64,000 nucleotides of DNA from Breviolum minutum Mf 1.05b.01 (GCA_000507305.1 DF239129.1:1-64000), one strand, 5' to 3'; numbered from the stretch's first letter, positions 24,620 to 35,375 are shown. The notes: generated by a model from the sequence alone, not told the origin. Translations and numbers: made by a program.

Positions 24620-24690
24620 GTTGGTAGTTTATCCCATTATTTACGGGGTCTGATACATCCCAGGTGGTGCAGGATATCAGCCATCAACAG
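24620..24690 (+). mobile_element. Introner-like element, family B
   Basis: The segment starts GTTGGTAGTTTATCCCATTA right after the exon ending GEPVE and ends TCAGCCATCAACAG. It closely matches, in reverse orientation, the element near 62.96 kb. As GT...AG sequence between exon-like DNA it would work as a 71-base intron. Confidence 0.6.
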
Positions 24691-25615
24691 TAGTGTTTAT
24701 GTCATTGAATCTTTTTGTGGCCGGAGAAGATTGCATGATCACATTGTTTGATACAATTTCATGTTCGCATGTTTGAAATAGCGAGAGTGATGATGGTGCT
24801 GATGGCTGCTTTCAGGTCTGGAGTAGCAGTAGCGGAGGCCATGACATTCAGTCATGATCGTTGGTTGCCATACTGTAGTTGATACTTCATAGATACTTGC
24901 ATTAGCACGTCAGTCTGCAATGCGCCAGTTTGCATACTTTTCGCGCTTTGAGGATGCATTTTGTATTGAAAACATAGCATTGTGGCTAGCTCTCCAAAAC
25001 GCACGACTCCTGCGTTTTTCCCTCCAAAATGGAACTTGCAAGGTTACCAAACACTGCGCGTGCACAAAATGTGTGATCTTTACTTTACCGACCTTTCTTT
25101 TTATCATGTCTTTGTTTTCTCTACTTACCTTTTCTTCTTTTCTGATCTTTTATTTTCTTTTGTTTCCTTGGTTTTAATCTTTCCGTCTCTGATCTTTCTT
25201 TGTCTTTGCGTTTTTTGTGAGCTTTTCTTTTTTTTCTTTTCTTAGCTTTCTAGTCTTGATGTTTTGTTTCTTTCCTTTTCTTGTCTTTACTTACTTCTCC
25301 TCTCCCTTTGTGTTGAGTTCGAAACTTTGAAAATTGCAAGTTTCTCAACAAAACTTCCTTTGACAATCACCTGTAGATTGGTACATGCATTTAAATGATT
25401 ACAAACATAATCATAATATATATATATATATATAAAGAAGTATAAACGAAAATCATTTTCATCTCATATGTGGCATTGATTTTTCATCACGTTTCAGCAT
25501 ATTTCAGCTTGACCCATTTGGCGTTAGGTGCCAAGGTTTCGCCTCCCCAGAGTGCTGCGAGTCGTCCAGCAGGTGAAAAATTGGTGCCTTTTTTTTGGTG
25601 TGAAATGCAGACCTG

Positions 25616-25714
25616 GTTGGTGGTTTCACATATCTTTTATATTTTATTTCTGTGGAGATGATGGAACAATTTGACGGATGTTTTTTTCAGATGGGTGGTT
25701 CAACCACCAACTAG
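25616..25714 (+). mobile_element. Introner-like element, family A
   Basis: It begins GTTGGTGGTTTCAC and ends GGTTCAACCACCAACTAG, so the ends are inverted repeats. The sequence AGACC lies just outside both ends (25609-25613 and 25715-25719), consistent with a short target-site duplication. The ends supply GT and AG. Confidence 0.7.
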
Positions 25715-25877
25715 AGACCCTTTCGGATGATTTTACTCTGACAGGTTCTGCTCGGGGACAGGGTCAGGATGATGAGAGTCAGGCACGAAAACCAAAATGG
25801 GTTGCTGTTTGCTGGTTGTTAACAGGCTGAGGTATCAGTGACTTGAATCAGACCAATGTCAGCGGCACACACACATC

Positions 25878-26141
25878 TTGGAACATCCTGCGGCAGAGTG
25901 GCTCAGAAGACAACAAACTGCAGATGAATTTGTTTTACACCTGTACCATTTGGACATTGGGGTTGAACACTTTCTGCTTGTTTTGGACTCGTTGGCCCCT
26001 TTTTTAAGAGATGTTGGCTGTCCGCTCTGCGCACATGGGACTTGTACAGAGGATGGTTTCGTCATCCGTGAAGGTTGCTGCTTCGCAGGTGTCAAGCTTA
26101 CATCGAAGGGCAGAAGCTCATTTCCTCCCAATTTCCTTTGA
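25878..26141 (+). CDS. Hypothetical ORF, low confidence
   Basis: An 87-residue open frame reads AAEWLRRQQTADEFVLHLYH, then LDIGVEHFLLVLDSLAPFLR and GCPLCAHGTCTEDGF. It looks like a helical segment followed by a Cys-containing stretch. No start context or splice partner was seen, and another + frame is also partly open, so this is tentative. Confidence 0.25.
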   Translation: MEHPAAEWLRRQQTADEFVLHLYHLDIGVEHFLLVLDSLAPFLRDVGCPLCAHGTCTEDGFVIREGCCFAGVKLTSKGRSSFPPNFL

Positions 26142-26523
26142 TTGCTAAATCAAGTGAAGAGAAAGCTGTTAAAATGGCCAAGAAGTTCCGTCTTCTGTGA
26201 ATCTGGTATCATGCGCACTAGTCATCAAAGACAGAGCACTCTTTGCATGTGACGCAATGAAATGACTTCTACTGCAGGCCCTTCGAAAACATACCATCAT
26301 GGCGGGTGTTTCTACATCTAGCCAGCCTTACAATGAGTGTTTTAAAGTCAGGGACCCTCAGCACATTGGAGGATTGGAGGTTGAGGTGGAACCCTATGGG
26401 ATTTGACTGGGAGATACCTACAGGAGCCACATCAGATTTTGTATGATTTTGTCGTATTGCCTGCGCATGGTGTCCACTCCACATCTTTCTGTCAATCTGT
26501 CCATCTGCCCATGGTGAAATTGA

Positions 26524-26975
26524 GGTCTTGAAGATCCCACCGGTGGCTTCTCTGGCAGATGTAACAGAAGCATATCATCAGCAAGCTCTGAGGTGCGATG
26601 GGTCAAATACACAGCGGGAGGTGTCCCGGCATTTTTTCCTGGGAACTCGTTGCCCTCCAGGTGGCTCCCTGAATATGAACTGGAGGATCCAGAGATTGCC
26701 TGAGCCTCAACAGATGTGACAGGCCAGTGGCTAAATATACACGGCACCCTGAAACGAAGAGTTTTTTTTTTGCACCTGAAAAAAATGGGGATGAAACTAG
26801 AAGATGATCCTTTCCTCAAAAAAGGGTGTTTTTTTTGGCCTATTTTCAGGGGGACCGAAGTTGCTTTAGCTGTAGGGTAATTTTCCCCATAGAATCTTCA
26901 TGGCCGAGTTTGTCTCCCCTGCTGAGGCCGAGAAGACCTTCGAGAAGCTCCGCGGAGCTTATGATGTTCTAACAA
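26524..26975 (+). CDS. J-domain (DnaJ/Hsp40) protein fragment, split by an intron
   Basis: J-domain proteins activate Hsp70 ATPases. The first exon (about 26524-26592) reads VLKIPPVASLADVTEAYHQQ then ALR, matching helix I, the loop and helix II of a J domain. It is followed by a GTGCGA donor at 26593. A downstream stretch (about 26902-26975) reads EFVSPAEAEKTFEKLRGAYD then VLT, matching helix III and the AYDVL signature. The HPD tripeptide that should lie between them is not visible in either exon. The only near match is an HPE codon run at about 26743. Either a micro-exon was missed or the domain is degenerate. Confidence 0.55.
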
Positions 26976-26992
26976 GGCGGGGGGGTTTTGGG

Positions 26993-27880
26993 TTCGATGC
27001 CGTTTCAGCTTTTCAAATAGGGAAAATGGTGGTTCTTTTGGGATGCTACCCTTTTTTTTAAATCAACCAAACACATAACACCTATGATTTCATCGCCATT
27101 TGGAAATGGCTCTCTCCAACAATTTTTTGGATCAACTTGGGTTCGTGATGCCAGGCAGTTCGAGATGCCAGGCAGTTCGAGACTTGAGACTGAGACAGTT
27201 GAGTGATGCGTGGGGACCGTGATGCCCCGAATCACCGGAACCGCCGCTGAGCAACGGCCGCCTTTCAACTTTGGCTGTTGCAACTTGACTCACTGATTCA
27301 CCAGTTCTGTGAAAATCCACTGGAGACAACTGAGCTTTGTGAAGCTTTTGTCTTGCACTAACTGGATTGTTATATCATTTTGGCATGAACAACTGCCAAG
27401 ATCTTCCTGAAAACTTGTGCAGGCTTTTTTTTAAGCACGCCTTGAGATATGCAAAGCCAACAGATCTTTGTGTGGACAAGACAGGGTGACATCCTTTTTT
27501 TTTTTCTGCACGTAGCATTGCCTTAGTTGAGCCCTGGTACGTTTTGACGAATGGGATTCCAAATGCAGCCATTGCTGAATGTCACTCTTGACAACAATAG
27601 TAGAGCTTGGCCATTGGGTAGACATATCTCTGTACCCTTTCATGCATCACACTGGGACTAGTTCTGTCTGAATGCAGGTCGAGGCATTCTGGTTGATTGA
27701 TAAACGTGGCATTGCAGATTTCAGGTTGTGCTAGAATTCATCAAGATGGCCCATGCAGCACAAAAGATGGGTTTCATCCCATGTAAGGCGGAGCAATCCA
27801 CGAATGGTGCCTTTGTTGTTGTTGATGCCTGAATCCATGATGACCTTATTTTGAGGTAGAAGTGACAAGTGGTTGACATC
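26993..27880. other. No convincing gene
   Basis: No supported exon is present. A 17-base unit GATGCCAGGCAGTTCGA is tandemly duplicated at about 27147-27180. Confidence 0.4.
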
Positions 27881-27990
27881 AGGATCTTCCGCGCTCCATC
27901 TATGGTGTTGTCATGGGCGCAGCTCCCTTGCGTTGGCAGCTTTGGAGAGGCAGTCAACTACCGTCCGTTTGAAGGTCGAACGAACCTCTG
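27881..27990 (+). CDS. Possible terminal exon
   Basis: After GACATCAG one frame reads RIFRAPSMVLSWAQLPCVGS then FGEAVNYRPFEGRTNL and stops with TGA at about 27990. The other two frames are also partly open, so the assignment is weak. Confidence 0.25.
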
Positions 27991-28147
27991 AACGAACTGG
28001 CTGCTTTGGTATTGGAACGTTGAGGGTTTGTGCAATCCCATTTTCCCCCACAAACCTGGGCCATTTGGAATTAGCCCTAAATTAGGGGGGAAGTTTATTT
28101 GTTTTTTTTCAATACACCCCTGGGACTGCACAGCTCTTGATTCAAGA

Positions 28148-28783
28148 TCAGCATGGCCCGCGGCATCGGTCAGGGGTCAATGATGGTAATGATGGTACTG
28201 GACAAACATTTACATTTTTTGTGTGAGCGTAGCCAGGGCGTTTCAGGGGTCGTTCAGGTGGACAACAAGTGCCTCCTTGTGACGGGGCAACATGGGAGTT
28301 GTCGAAAAAAACGCCCCCCGAATGGGCGAATGGTAGGTGACCCGCATCGCACAAGAAGCCTCCTCCATACAGGGAGGGGGTGAACCTGCGAGCAACTTGG
28401 CCAAGCAAGCAACAGACAAGGCTTGGCCATGTTGCGTGCTTAGCAACAGATGTTGGGGGTCCAGACCCTGAAGAACCAGGGGAAGTTCCTGCCCCTTTTG
28501 GGATCTCCAAATTTTCAAAAACGGCCCGATCATGGGTCAAGAGATCCCTAATATCCCCAACATCTGCAATTTTGTGAGGTCTACTGACTTTTATGTGAAG
28601 CCACAGAATGATCCAACTTGACGTTTTGGTCGTGTCAACGACTCCATCAGAGTGTAGCCTTGTGGTCTGGATGTCATGTTGCTGTTCCTCAACTGTGGTT
28701 TCTCCAAGTTTAGCTGTGGGACGATGGTGAAATACACAAAAAAATTCACTACAGTCGAGTTGAGCTCCACAAAGACAACTCAA
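28148..28783 (-). CDS. 211-codon open frame, doubtful
   Basis: A long - strand frame opens MSCLCGAQLDCSEFF and includes KIADVGDIRDLLTHDRAVFE and NLEIPKGAGTSPGSSGSGPP. It has no recognised domain. It passes through an inverted-repeat element (28447-28566), which would be unusual for a conserved coding exon. The length is notable for this AT-rich, stop-rich DNA, but I give it low weight. Confidence 0.25.
   Translation of the reverse strand: MSCLCGAQLDCSEFFCVFHHRPTAKLGETTVEEQQHDIQTTRLHSDGVVDTTKTSSWIILWLHIKVSRPHKIADVGDIRDLLTHDRAVFENLEIPKGAGTSPGSSGSGPPTSVAKHATWPSLVCCLLGQVARRFTPSLYGGGFLCDAGHLPFAHSGGVFFDNSHVAPSQGGTCCPPERPLKRPGYAHTKNVNVCPVPSLPSLTPDRCRGPC
28447..28566. mobile_element. Short inverted-repeat element
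   Basis: CAGATGTTGGGG at 28447-28458 is exactly mirrored by CCCCAACATCTG at 28555-28566. The 120-base element has the same length as the one at 18197-18316 but different ends. Confidence 0.65.
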
Positions 28784-29043
28784 GATACATCCGGAAAGAT
28801 TTTATGGTATTATCATCATCTTTTTGCAGCGACACTTTTTTGATCGATTGGCTGCCACCACGGTGGTGAACTAGCTCAAGGGTGACCGCGCTGACTGTCC
28901 GAAACAGAAAGCGGAAAAGGTCAGGTTAGAAGTTCGCGTTGAATTATTCCTTGGAAAACCAGTTCTAGATCGAAACTTTGGATGAATTCAAGAAGTATGT
29001 GTGTGCCTCCACCCCTTGAGTAGGAGAGAGTTCATGTATCAAA

Positions 29044-29181
29044 ATGGCCATTCGGAGCATGTGCAAGATGCTGTTTCAGGTTCTGGCAGATGCTGGCCGT
29101 TTGCTTCTCACTGAGCGTCAATTGCCCGAGTTGCTGGCGACCCAGAGTGTGTGGCACCTTTTTTTCAGCTGTGTAGAATGA
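29044..29181 (+). CDS. Small ORF or terminal exon upstream of the CDK
   Basis: A 45-codon frame starts ATG at 29044 and ends TGA at 29181. It reads MAIRSMCKMLFQVLADAGRL then LLTERQLPELLATQSVWHLF. The helical, charged composition looks protein-coding. GTTTCAG lies inside at about 29079, so the real exon may start there (VLADAGRL...). It is probably the end of an otherwise unseen gene, or a very small protein. Confidence 0.35.
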   Translation: MAIRSMCKMLFQVLADAGRLLLTERQLPELLATQSVWHLFFSCVE

Positions 29182-29277
29182 TAGCAATTTACAACACATG
29201 GTTTGTTTCAGGGTTTACGGTTTACGAGGATCTTTTTTGGGAGAAGACTCGGGAAGACTCTGCAGCGACGTAGCCTG

Positions 29278-29298
29278 ACGTAGCCATTAAGCTTCAAG
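29278..29298 (+). other. Relict dinoflagellate spliced-leader sequence
   Basis: The 21 bases match the last 21 of the canonical dinoflagellate spliced leader at 16 positions, including an unbroken CGTAGCCATT and a terminal TCAAG. GACGTAGCC also occurs 10 bases further upstream (29267-29275), as if a second truncated copy were present. The position, 28 bases before the first ATG of an intronless gene, is where a leader carried back into the genome by reverse transcription of a trans-spliced mRNA would lie. The canonical leader is from knowledge; the match was counted by eye. Confidence 0.55.
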
Positions 29299-29325
29299 CC
29301 CACAATTGCAGCCCACCAGGCTGCT

Positions 29326-30231
29326 TTGGGGGCCAGCGTTTGCATGGAGCAATACCAAAAAATCGAGAAGGTGGGCGAGGGCACCTATGGTGTTGTGTAC
29401 AAGGCCCAAGATTCAGGAGGCAAAGTTTATGCATTGAAGACCATCCGCTTGGAAGCAGAAGATGAAGGCATTCCTAGCACAGCAATCAGAGAGATATCTC
29501 TCCTGAAGGAACTGCAACATCCCAACATTGTGAGGCTTTGTGATGTCATCCATACCGAGAGAAAATTGACCTTAGTCTTTGAGTACTTGGATCAAGATCT
29601 TAAGAAACTCTTGGATCAATGTGAGGGAGGATTGGATCCTGCCACCACCAAGTCCTTCCTTTACCAGCTCCTGAGGGGCATTGCCTATTGTCATGCACAT
29701 CGGGTGCTTCACCGAGATTTGAAGCCTCAAAATTTGCTCATCAACCGAGAAGGCTCATTGAAGCTGGCAGACTTTGGTTTGGCAAGGGCTTTTGGTATCC
29801 CAGTGAGGAGTTATACCCATGAAGTTGTCACACTATGGTACAGAGCTCCAGATGTACTGATGGGAAGTCGCAAGTACTCCACTCCAGTAGACATTTGGTC
29901 CGTCGGATGTATCTTTGCAGAAATGGTGAATGGAAAACCTCTATTCCCTGGTGATACTGATGCCAACCAGTTGCAAAAGATCTTCAAGATTTTAGGCACT
30001 CCGTCAGCAGAGACTTGGCCCACGATCACTGAATTACCAGACTGGAAGCCAGACTTCCCAGTGTATGAGCCCCAATCCTGGGCATCTATTACACCCACCT
30101 TGGAAGCTGAAGGTATGGACCTCATGTCCAAATTCCTCCAGTACTGGCCAGATCGAAGGATATCTGGCAAAGCAGCTCAAGAACATGAATACTTCAAGGA
30201 ACTCAGTGATACGGTAAAGAACATGAAGTGA
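29326..30231 (+). CDS. Cyclin-dependent kinase, PSTAIRE type
   Basis: A complete single-exon Ser/Thr kinase of 301 residues. Glycine loop GEGTYG (17-22, with the inhibitory Thr and Tyr positions at 20 and 21), catalytic Lys38, exact cyclin-binding helix PSTAIRE (50-56), HRDLKPQN (129-136), DFG (149-151), T-loop Thr164 in [13 protein letters not shown], and [10 protein letters not shown]. The APE motif is APD, as I recall for apicomplexan CDK1-like kinases. By these features it belongs to the CDK1/CDK2 group that drives the cell cycle with a cyclin. ATG at 29326 gives six residues before [16 protein letters not shown] at 29344 is the family-typical start. All neighbours have introns and this gene has none, fitting the relict spliced leader upstream and an origin by retroposition. 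The ORF is intact. Confidence 0.97.
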   Translation: MGASVCMEQYQKIEKVGEGTYGVVYKAQDSGGKVYALKTIRLEAEDEGIPSTAIREISLLKELQHPNIVRLCDVIHTERKLTLVFEYLDQDLKKLLDQCEGGLDPATTKSFLYQLLRGIAYCHAHRVLHRDLKPQNLLINREGSLKLADFGLARAFGIPVRSYTHEVVTLWYRAPDVLMGSRKYSTPVDIWSVGCIFAEMVNGKPLFPGDTDANQLQKIFKILGTPSAETWPTITELPDWKPDFPVYEPQSWASITPTLEAEGMDLMSKFLQYWPDRRISGKAAQEHEYFKELSDTVKNMK

Positions 30232-30980
30232 GGGGTTTCCTGGCCCATCTGTTGTTTCCAACCCGTTCGGTTATGGCCTCACATAGTTGCTAAAATGGAC
30301 GCTGGAGCCAATGAATGCTCGATGCTCGTTCGCTCTACATAGAAAAACTCTGGCATGGAAGGGGTGCTCATTTAGAAATTTTCATAAACTGCTTGGTTGC
30401 TTTTCTTTTGTGTCCTGTGCGTTGTGCATGGTGAAAGGACTTGCACCTGATGAATGGTTGCTAGTCAAGTTTTTTTCTGTATCTCCCTTGATTCTTGCTT
30501 CTTCATTATGCCGCCTCGACTGCAGGCCTTTGATCAATGACCGGAATGATGTGCATGGCTTCTTGACTGTGAAAGCTGGAAACAGTTGTTTGAACTGTCG
30601 CTAGTGTCAGCACACTTTTAAAGTTACATAGAGATGGTTGATTTGCAATCTATTGTACGCAACAACGCTCGCTGCTTCGTCCCTAAGACACGTAGCTAGT
30701 TTCCATGGAATTTTGGGTAGTCGGCCTAAAAAAAACCAATCCATTCACCTCCCTTTGCGCACAGCACTGGGTGCAGTCCATGGTTGCCACACTTTACAGG
30801 AAAGTCTCGAGATCTTACTATGATGCAAATACATGCTAAGATTGCCGTTTTCATGACAAAAATGATCCTATATCCTATACAAGTAAATATGATATCATAT
30901 TCATATATTAGATCACATTATCTTCTAATGTTGCACCTTTTTTTGATTGATCTCTGTTTCGGTTGTTTTTCCTTGGAAAA
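30232..30980. other. 3' flank of the CDK gene, no gene seen
   Basis: Only short uninformative frames are present. No exon supported. Confidence 0.45.
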
Positions 30981-30991
30981 AAAAACACGTA

Positions 30992-31098
30992 TCGCCCATT
31001 GGATGATTCTCATTATGTGCTCCAAGGAGTTGCGCTGCTGGGGGGCAAGTCATCAGGTAAAACCACGTTGATTTGCTCCTTGCTAGCTGCGCTGAACG
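30992..31098 (+). CDS. P-loop NTPase exon
   Basis: One frame reads LDDSHYVLQGVALLGGKSSG then KTTLICSLLAALNG. GGKSSGKT fits a Walker A (GxxxxGK[ST]) motif, and the preceding hydrophobic strand and following helix fit a P-loop fold, possibly ABC-type. No Walker B or signature motif was found nearby. The exon seems to end at AACG followed by GAAAGT, which would be a GA donor, or at an unseen GT. Confidence 0.5.
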
Positions 31099-31779
31099 GA
31101 AAGTGCGCCTTTTCAAAAAACCGGGGCCCAACAAAAAAGGAACGGTCTATGCTCTGAGCCGTTGGGGGCCAGGGCAAGACATCATGATAGTATGTTTACC
31201 ATATGGAAAATTACATGTCATCGTGACAACTGCTGGAAAGTAAGAGATGATGTCACTTGGGCGGAGTCTCGAGTTTGATATCCATATGTTTTTGAAGCTT
31301 GTACGGGTACCAATCTAAGTGGCAAATGTTCCCAAGACGTCAGCACGCCTTGCCCACCATCCTACTCAATCCTCATTTGTGGTGAAGTTGTAAGCTGTAA
31401 GCCCAAGTTGCATAGGTACCCCCACTCCTATGACTACAAGGAAAAGTTGCGGGAGATGCCAGTGCGCTGGCCTAGCGCATAACTTGGGATTTGTATCCCG
31501 AAACAGGTGCCAACTTGCGTGTGAAATCCTGGTTTTCAATCCCACCGGGTCCGAATGGAGTCTTCAAAGCGCTTTGCTGCATATATTTGGCTTTTGTTGT
31601 TGGTGTGAGGAGATCACCATTCCACAAATGGGCCTCTCATTGAATCTCACAAAATTTATATGTCTCTTCTGTCCACTTTTTCTCTTTTTGCAGTGATACA
31701 AGCTGAGAGTAAAGGAAGCAGAATCATCCAGAAGTGCAAAAAAAAAACGGCCAAGTCTCCAGTCGACCCATTTTTTCTG

Positions 31780-31872
31780 CAAAACGCACCTTGTTGGATG
31801 TGGCTGCTCTCAGGTGTATGGAAATTCATGGGACTTTCCGGAACGTCGATGTCTCAGCTGGGTCAATTGTGA
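31780..31872 (+). CDS. Possible exon downstream of the P-loop exon
   Basis: One frame reads RTLLDVAALRCMEIHGTFRN then VDVSAGSIV. It looks coding and could belong to the same gene as the P-loop exon 700 bases upstream, but the junctions are unresolved. Confidence 0.3.
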   Translation, partial: QNAPCWMWLLSGVWKFMGLSGTSMSQLGQL

Positions 31873-33180
31873 TGAAAAAAAATCCAGTTTTCCAACAATG
31901 TTGAGCTGCCCAAGGTGAGATACGCTACATGTCAGGGGAGACTCGTGAGATGAGGCTGCCAGTCAGTCATGCAATGATTCGACGACCACTGTTGACCCTT
32001 TGCTTTTTTGGGATCTTACCAGGCTGGTGCTGACAGACACTCCGTCAGGTCCTTAAAAGCCTCTCAATGAAGACTCTACTTCTTGCCTTTTTTTATGTGC
32101 AGGTGTTGATATTCGACTATATTCGACTTCTTAATTTTTTTGGCATCCCCAAATTTCCTTATGAGAAGCAAATAAGAAACTTTGTATTCAGAAGGCAAAA
32201 CACAAACGATATGATCCGATAGAATCCTAATGCATTCGTTCGTTGTTCATTTGCACTCGACCTCTACACATGTTTTGTTGTATGTTCAAGCATGCAGGCG
32301 CTCAGGTATCCAAGAAACACCAAAAATTCCTCAATTTAGTAATTCCAACCAAACCGCTATCGCTATCAGTTGTCAGCATCCTGGCATGGCTCTCCTGGGA
32401 TAGATTGCTGTTGCCGAGGCCGTGTGGTCCTAATCTACGCGAGGAACATCCGCTCTGTTCCAAGACCAGTCCCAACAGCAACCTGCCATGTCCTTGGCCA
32501 CCGAAGTCTATGAGTCCTGTGTTTTATTGCAACTGAACAGTGACCCAAACTCGGGGTATCTTGTAGAAGGGAGTTTATACTATCATAGAAAGCCTTGAAA
32601 AACGAACCCTTAATAATCAACCAGTATGATGAATATTCAAGGTGTTTGAACATGGCTAAACAAATGGCAGGTTGAACCGCTATCGTTATCACCAAGGCAT
32701 TACAGCGCAGTTCCTTCGTGGATGAGAATTATCCTTCGTAGTAATGGCACCTGGTTGCCATTCTGACATGAAAGTGTGACTGTATGCGGTGCAAATCATG
32801 TTGTGAGAATTTGGTGGGATCACAAAGGGACAAATAACCGCAGGGTTTCTTATCGGCAATGTTGACAGTACTGTAGTTGAAACTGCCCATTGAAACTGTC
32901 CATGTTTTGGTGGTCAGGTTTTGCGTGATTCTAAATGCACAGTGGAATCACCATAGACTAGGAGATCTGTAGAGACGATAATATGTCAGATAGAATCTTC
33001 GAGAGTGTTTCCATGTCTTGCTGCATAAAAAACGTAAGTCTTCGTTTGGTTTTTAGCCTCCCAGGAGGCTGATTTACTTTGCCAAAAAGTTCCACAACTT
33101 CATTGTGTTTCTGATGTCATCATTGGGATTTTTTGGTTGACCCATGGCTGAGGTGGAAACCTGCCTCATTATGCAGTCCT
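31873..33180. other. Exon-poor region
   Basis: One mixed-composition + frame (32243-32536) follows GCATGCAG and contains LAWLSWDRLLLPRPCGPNLR, but two other frames are partly open there. No exon called. Confidence 0.35.
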
Positions 33181-33189
33181 TTTCATTAT

Positions 33190-33655
33190 AGACGCAACGG
33201 CGCCAGCACTCTGGGAGGACGGACCTGGTGGGGTGTCTCCAGGTTATGTGGCTTCCCGGCGGCAGTTGCCTTCGTTGACTCAGCTGCAGCGTTTCCCAGG
33301 AGCCCCAGCGTTGCAGAGATTTAGCCCGTTTGTTAGCTGCTTGACTCTTAGAAACCTGGAAAAGAAAAGTTTGGAAGATTTTGCCTCCCAGTTTTTTTTT
33401 TATCTTGAAAAAACTTTGGCAAAGGGCTTTTGGCCTGGAATTTTTCAACCCCGAAAAATGTCACCAGTCCTCAACTTCAGGTGTTGAAGCGTAGCCAGCC
33501 GGGTGGCCTAAGCTTGAGAATGGATACCTACCTGCCTTGCCTTCAGCACCAAAAATGTAGGACAGCCGTGTTCCATTGTGAGGTACACGGTGGTCCTAGG
33601 TGTCACCAAGCTGCTGAAAGTGCGCGAGATTCCACTGAGAGATGATGGAAAGAGA
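33190..33655 (+). CDS. Unrecognised gene, two exons
   Basis: From about 33193 a frame reads APALWEDGPGGVSPGYVASR, then RQLPSLTQLQRFPGAPALQR and FSPFVS. From about 33540 to 33645 a second reads AFSTKNVGQPCSIVRYTVVL then GVTKLLKVREIPLRDDGKRC. The first is Pro/Gly-rich; the second looks like a globular strand-helix segment. No family recognised and their linkage is inferred. Confidence 0.35.
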
Positions 33656-34163
33656 TGTGAAAAGAATTAGAAGAGTCTGGAACAAATTGATTTGGATTGT
33701 AGTAGGGAAAGGTCAGGAAAAGCTGCATCAACGCATCAACATGCACATGCGAGTGAGTTGGGGGTGTTCTTCTTTAGATATGATACATAGGTCGATCACT
33801 AATCCACGGGACACCGGACATGATCATTTTGAAAGTTGGAAGAACTCTTGATTCCTGGTTGGAGCAACTGACCCCAAATCCATCATATACCAGGTTCTGA
33901 TCAACACATTGAAATCCATACTGCCCGTACTTGTTGGCTTGCTTGTTCGCTGGGGCAGTTACGGGAAGACCGCCTAAGAGAGGATGCATATGGCAAAGAG
34001 CATCGTGGTGAGGTAGGCTTCACCACATTGGTTTTGATAGGTTTTGACTGGACTAGACATCCTTTTTCCAATGGCGTATTCGGCTGTTTTTGCAGCTGTG
34101 ACTTGGATTTTGAGACCAAAATCGTTGTCTGGATGTGACATTTTCTAATGTCTTTTACGTCAG

Positions 34164-34265
34164 GTGGGCAAGGACCCTCGCAGCAGCTATGAGTCTTTCG
34201 TTGGAAGGCAGGGGATGTGCCAAATCATGTGCTGCACATGCCGAATTGTCAATGGAATCTCACAG
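34164..34265 (+). CDS. Cys-containing exon
   Basis: Bounded by CAG at 34163 and GTACAT at 34266, 34 codons in phase 0. It reads GKDPRSSYESFVGRQGMCQI then MCCTCRIVNGISQ. The cluster of cysteines (C-x3-CC-x-C) may bind metal, but no family could be named. Confidence 0.45.
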
Positions 34266-34825
34266 GTACATCGACAAAGTGTGTGCTTGTCTTCAGGCAT
34301 GGGGAGTTGAAAACTGCAGGAAAGGAAGCATAACCGCTGATAGCAATTTCCAGTTTAAAAAAGATACCTGGGAACACTCACATATCCCAAAAACCAAGGC
34401 ACTTTTGAAGATGATCTTCCTTTTTTACAGGTATGGTATGATGCATTAGTTTTGTGGAGGGAAATGTTTTCTTGTATCCAATCAACTTTTTGCAGCTTCC
34501 AAGAGACCACAGGCCAAAGCAGCTGAAAATGACTGGGCTTTCACAGATGGTCCAGAGCACATTGCCTTTCCGTGAAAGCCTCTGAGTCACTGCTGAAAAG
34601 GCTGAGAAAAGGCAGAGTCATTTTTCACTTGGAGGAAAATACCTCTTCAAAGAATGTAGAATAAAACAAACCAGTGCTGATTTTTACCAAGAACATCCAA
34701 GAACTGACATTTTGTATAGACAGAAAATAGATGTACATGAAACCTATCGATATATATATATATATATCATACTGTATATATACATAGTAGATCAACATAG
34801 TATTTGACAAGAAGGGTAAAGAGGA

Positions 34826-35190
34826 GTCTCAGACTGATATGGATAGCACTCCCGAAGCGAGGTTGCCGAATGTCAGCATCTTTGACGTGCCCACCTGGAC
34901 GAGTGTCACTGACTTTCAGGTGAGTTTTTTGGCATCCACCAACTCCTATGAAACAACACAACTCGACACAACCAGAAGAAGACCAAACAGAACAAAATTT
35001 GTAACAAAAATCAACAAATTACATGACTTTTTGGCACAATAAGAAACAGCTGTTAACTTGTGAAACCTGCCTTTTTCAACAAACGAACGTCGTTCACAAA
35101 CGAACCCGTTTTTTTTTTGCAGGTGTGGGAAGGGCGAAAAGGCACTCCAGAGTTGCCCAACTTCAAGTACTACAACTCTCAACTCAACAG
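34826..35190 (+). CDS. Unrecognised gene, two consecutive exons
   Basis: The first exon ends at 34919 before GTGAGT and reads MDSTPEARLPNVSIFDVPTW then TSVTDFQ. The second (35123-35190) lies between TTTTGCAG and GTGGAG and reads VWEGRKGTPELPNFKYYNSQ then LN. Both splice signals are strong and the phases agree (0 and 0). Function unknown. Confidence 0.55.
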
Positions 35191-35230
35191 GTGGAGTTTT
35201 GTCTTTTTTGGGGGGGAAGTTTCCCGAGGA

Positions 35231-35375
35231 GATATTGAATGACAAGGTGGTGGCAACTCAAAGATATTTAAAAAAAAAAAATCACCCCTACAAATTGGGG
35301 CAAATGGAATTTGACTTGTGCATATTTTTCAAATGGGTTGGTGAAAAACCACCTAGTAAATGATATTGAATGACA
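35231..35375. mobile_element. Introner-like element, family A, with 14-base flanking repeat
   Basis: GATATTGAATGACA occurs at 35231-35244 and again at 35362-35375, bracketing about 117 bases that begin AGGTGGTGGCAAC and end with an AACCACCTAG-type terminus. The flanking repeat is longer than those of the other family A copies. Confidence 0.6.

Noticed and set aside
28074..28086. CCCTAAATTAGGG resembling head-to-head telomere repeats
   Set aside because: Only one unit on each side, so no array; consistent with chance.
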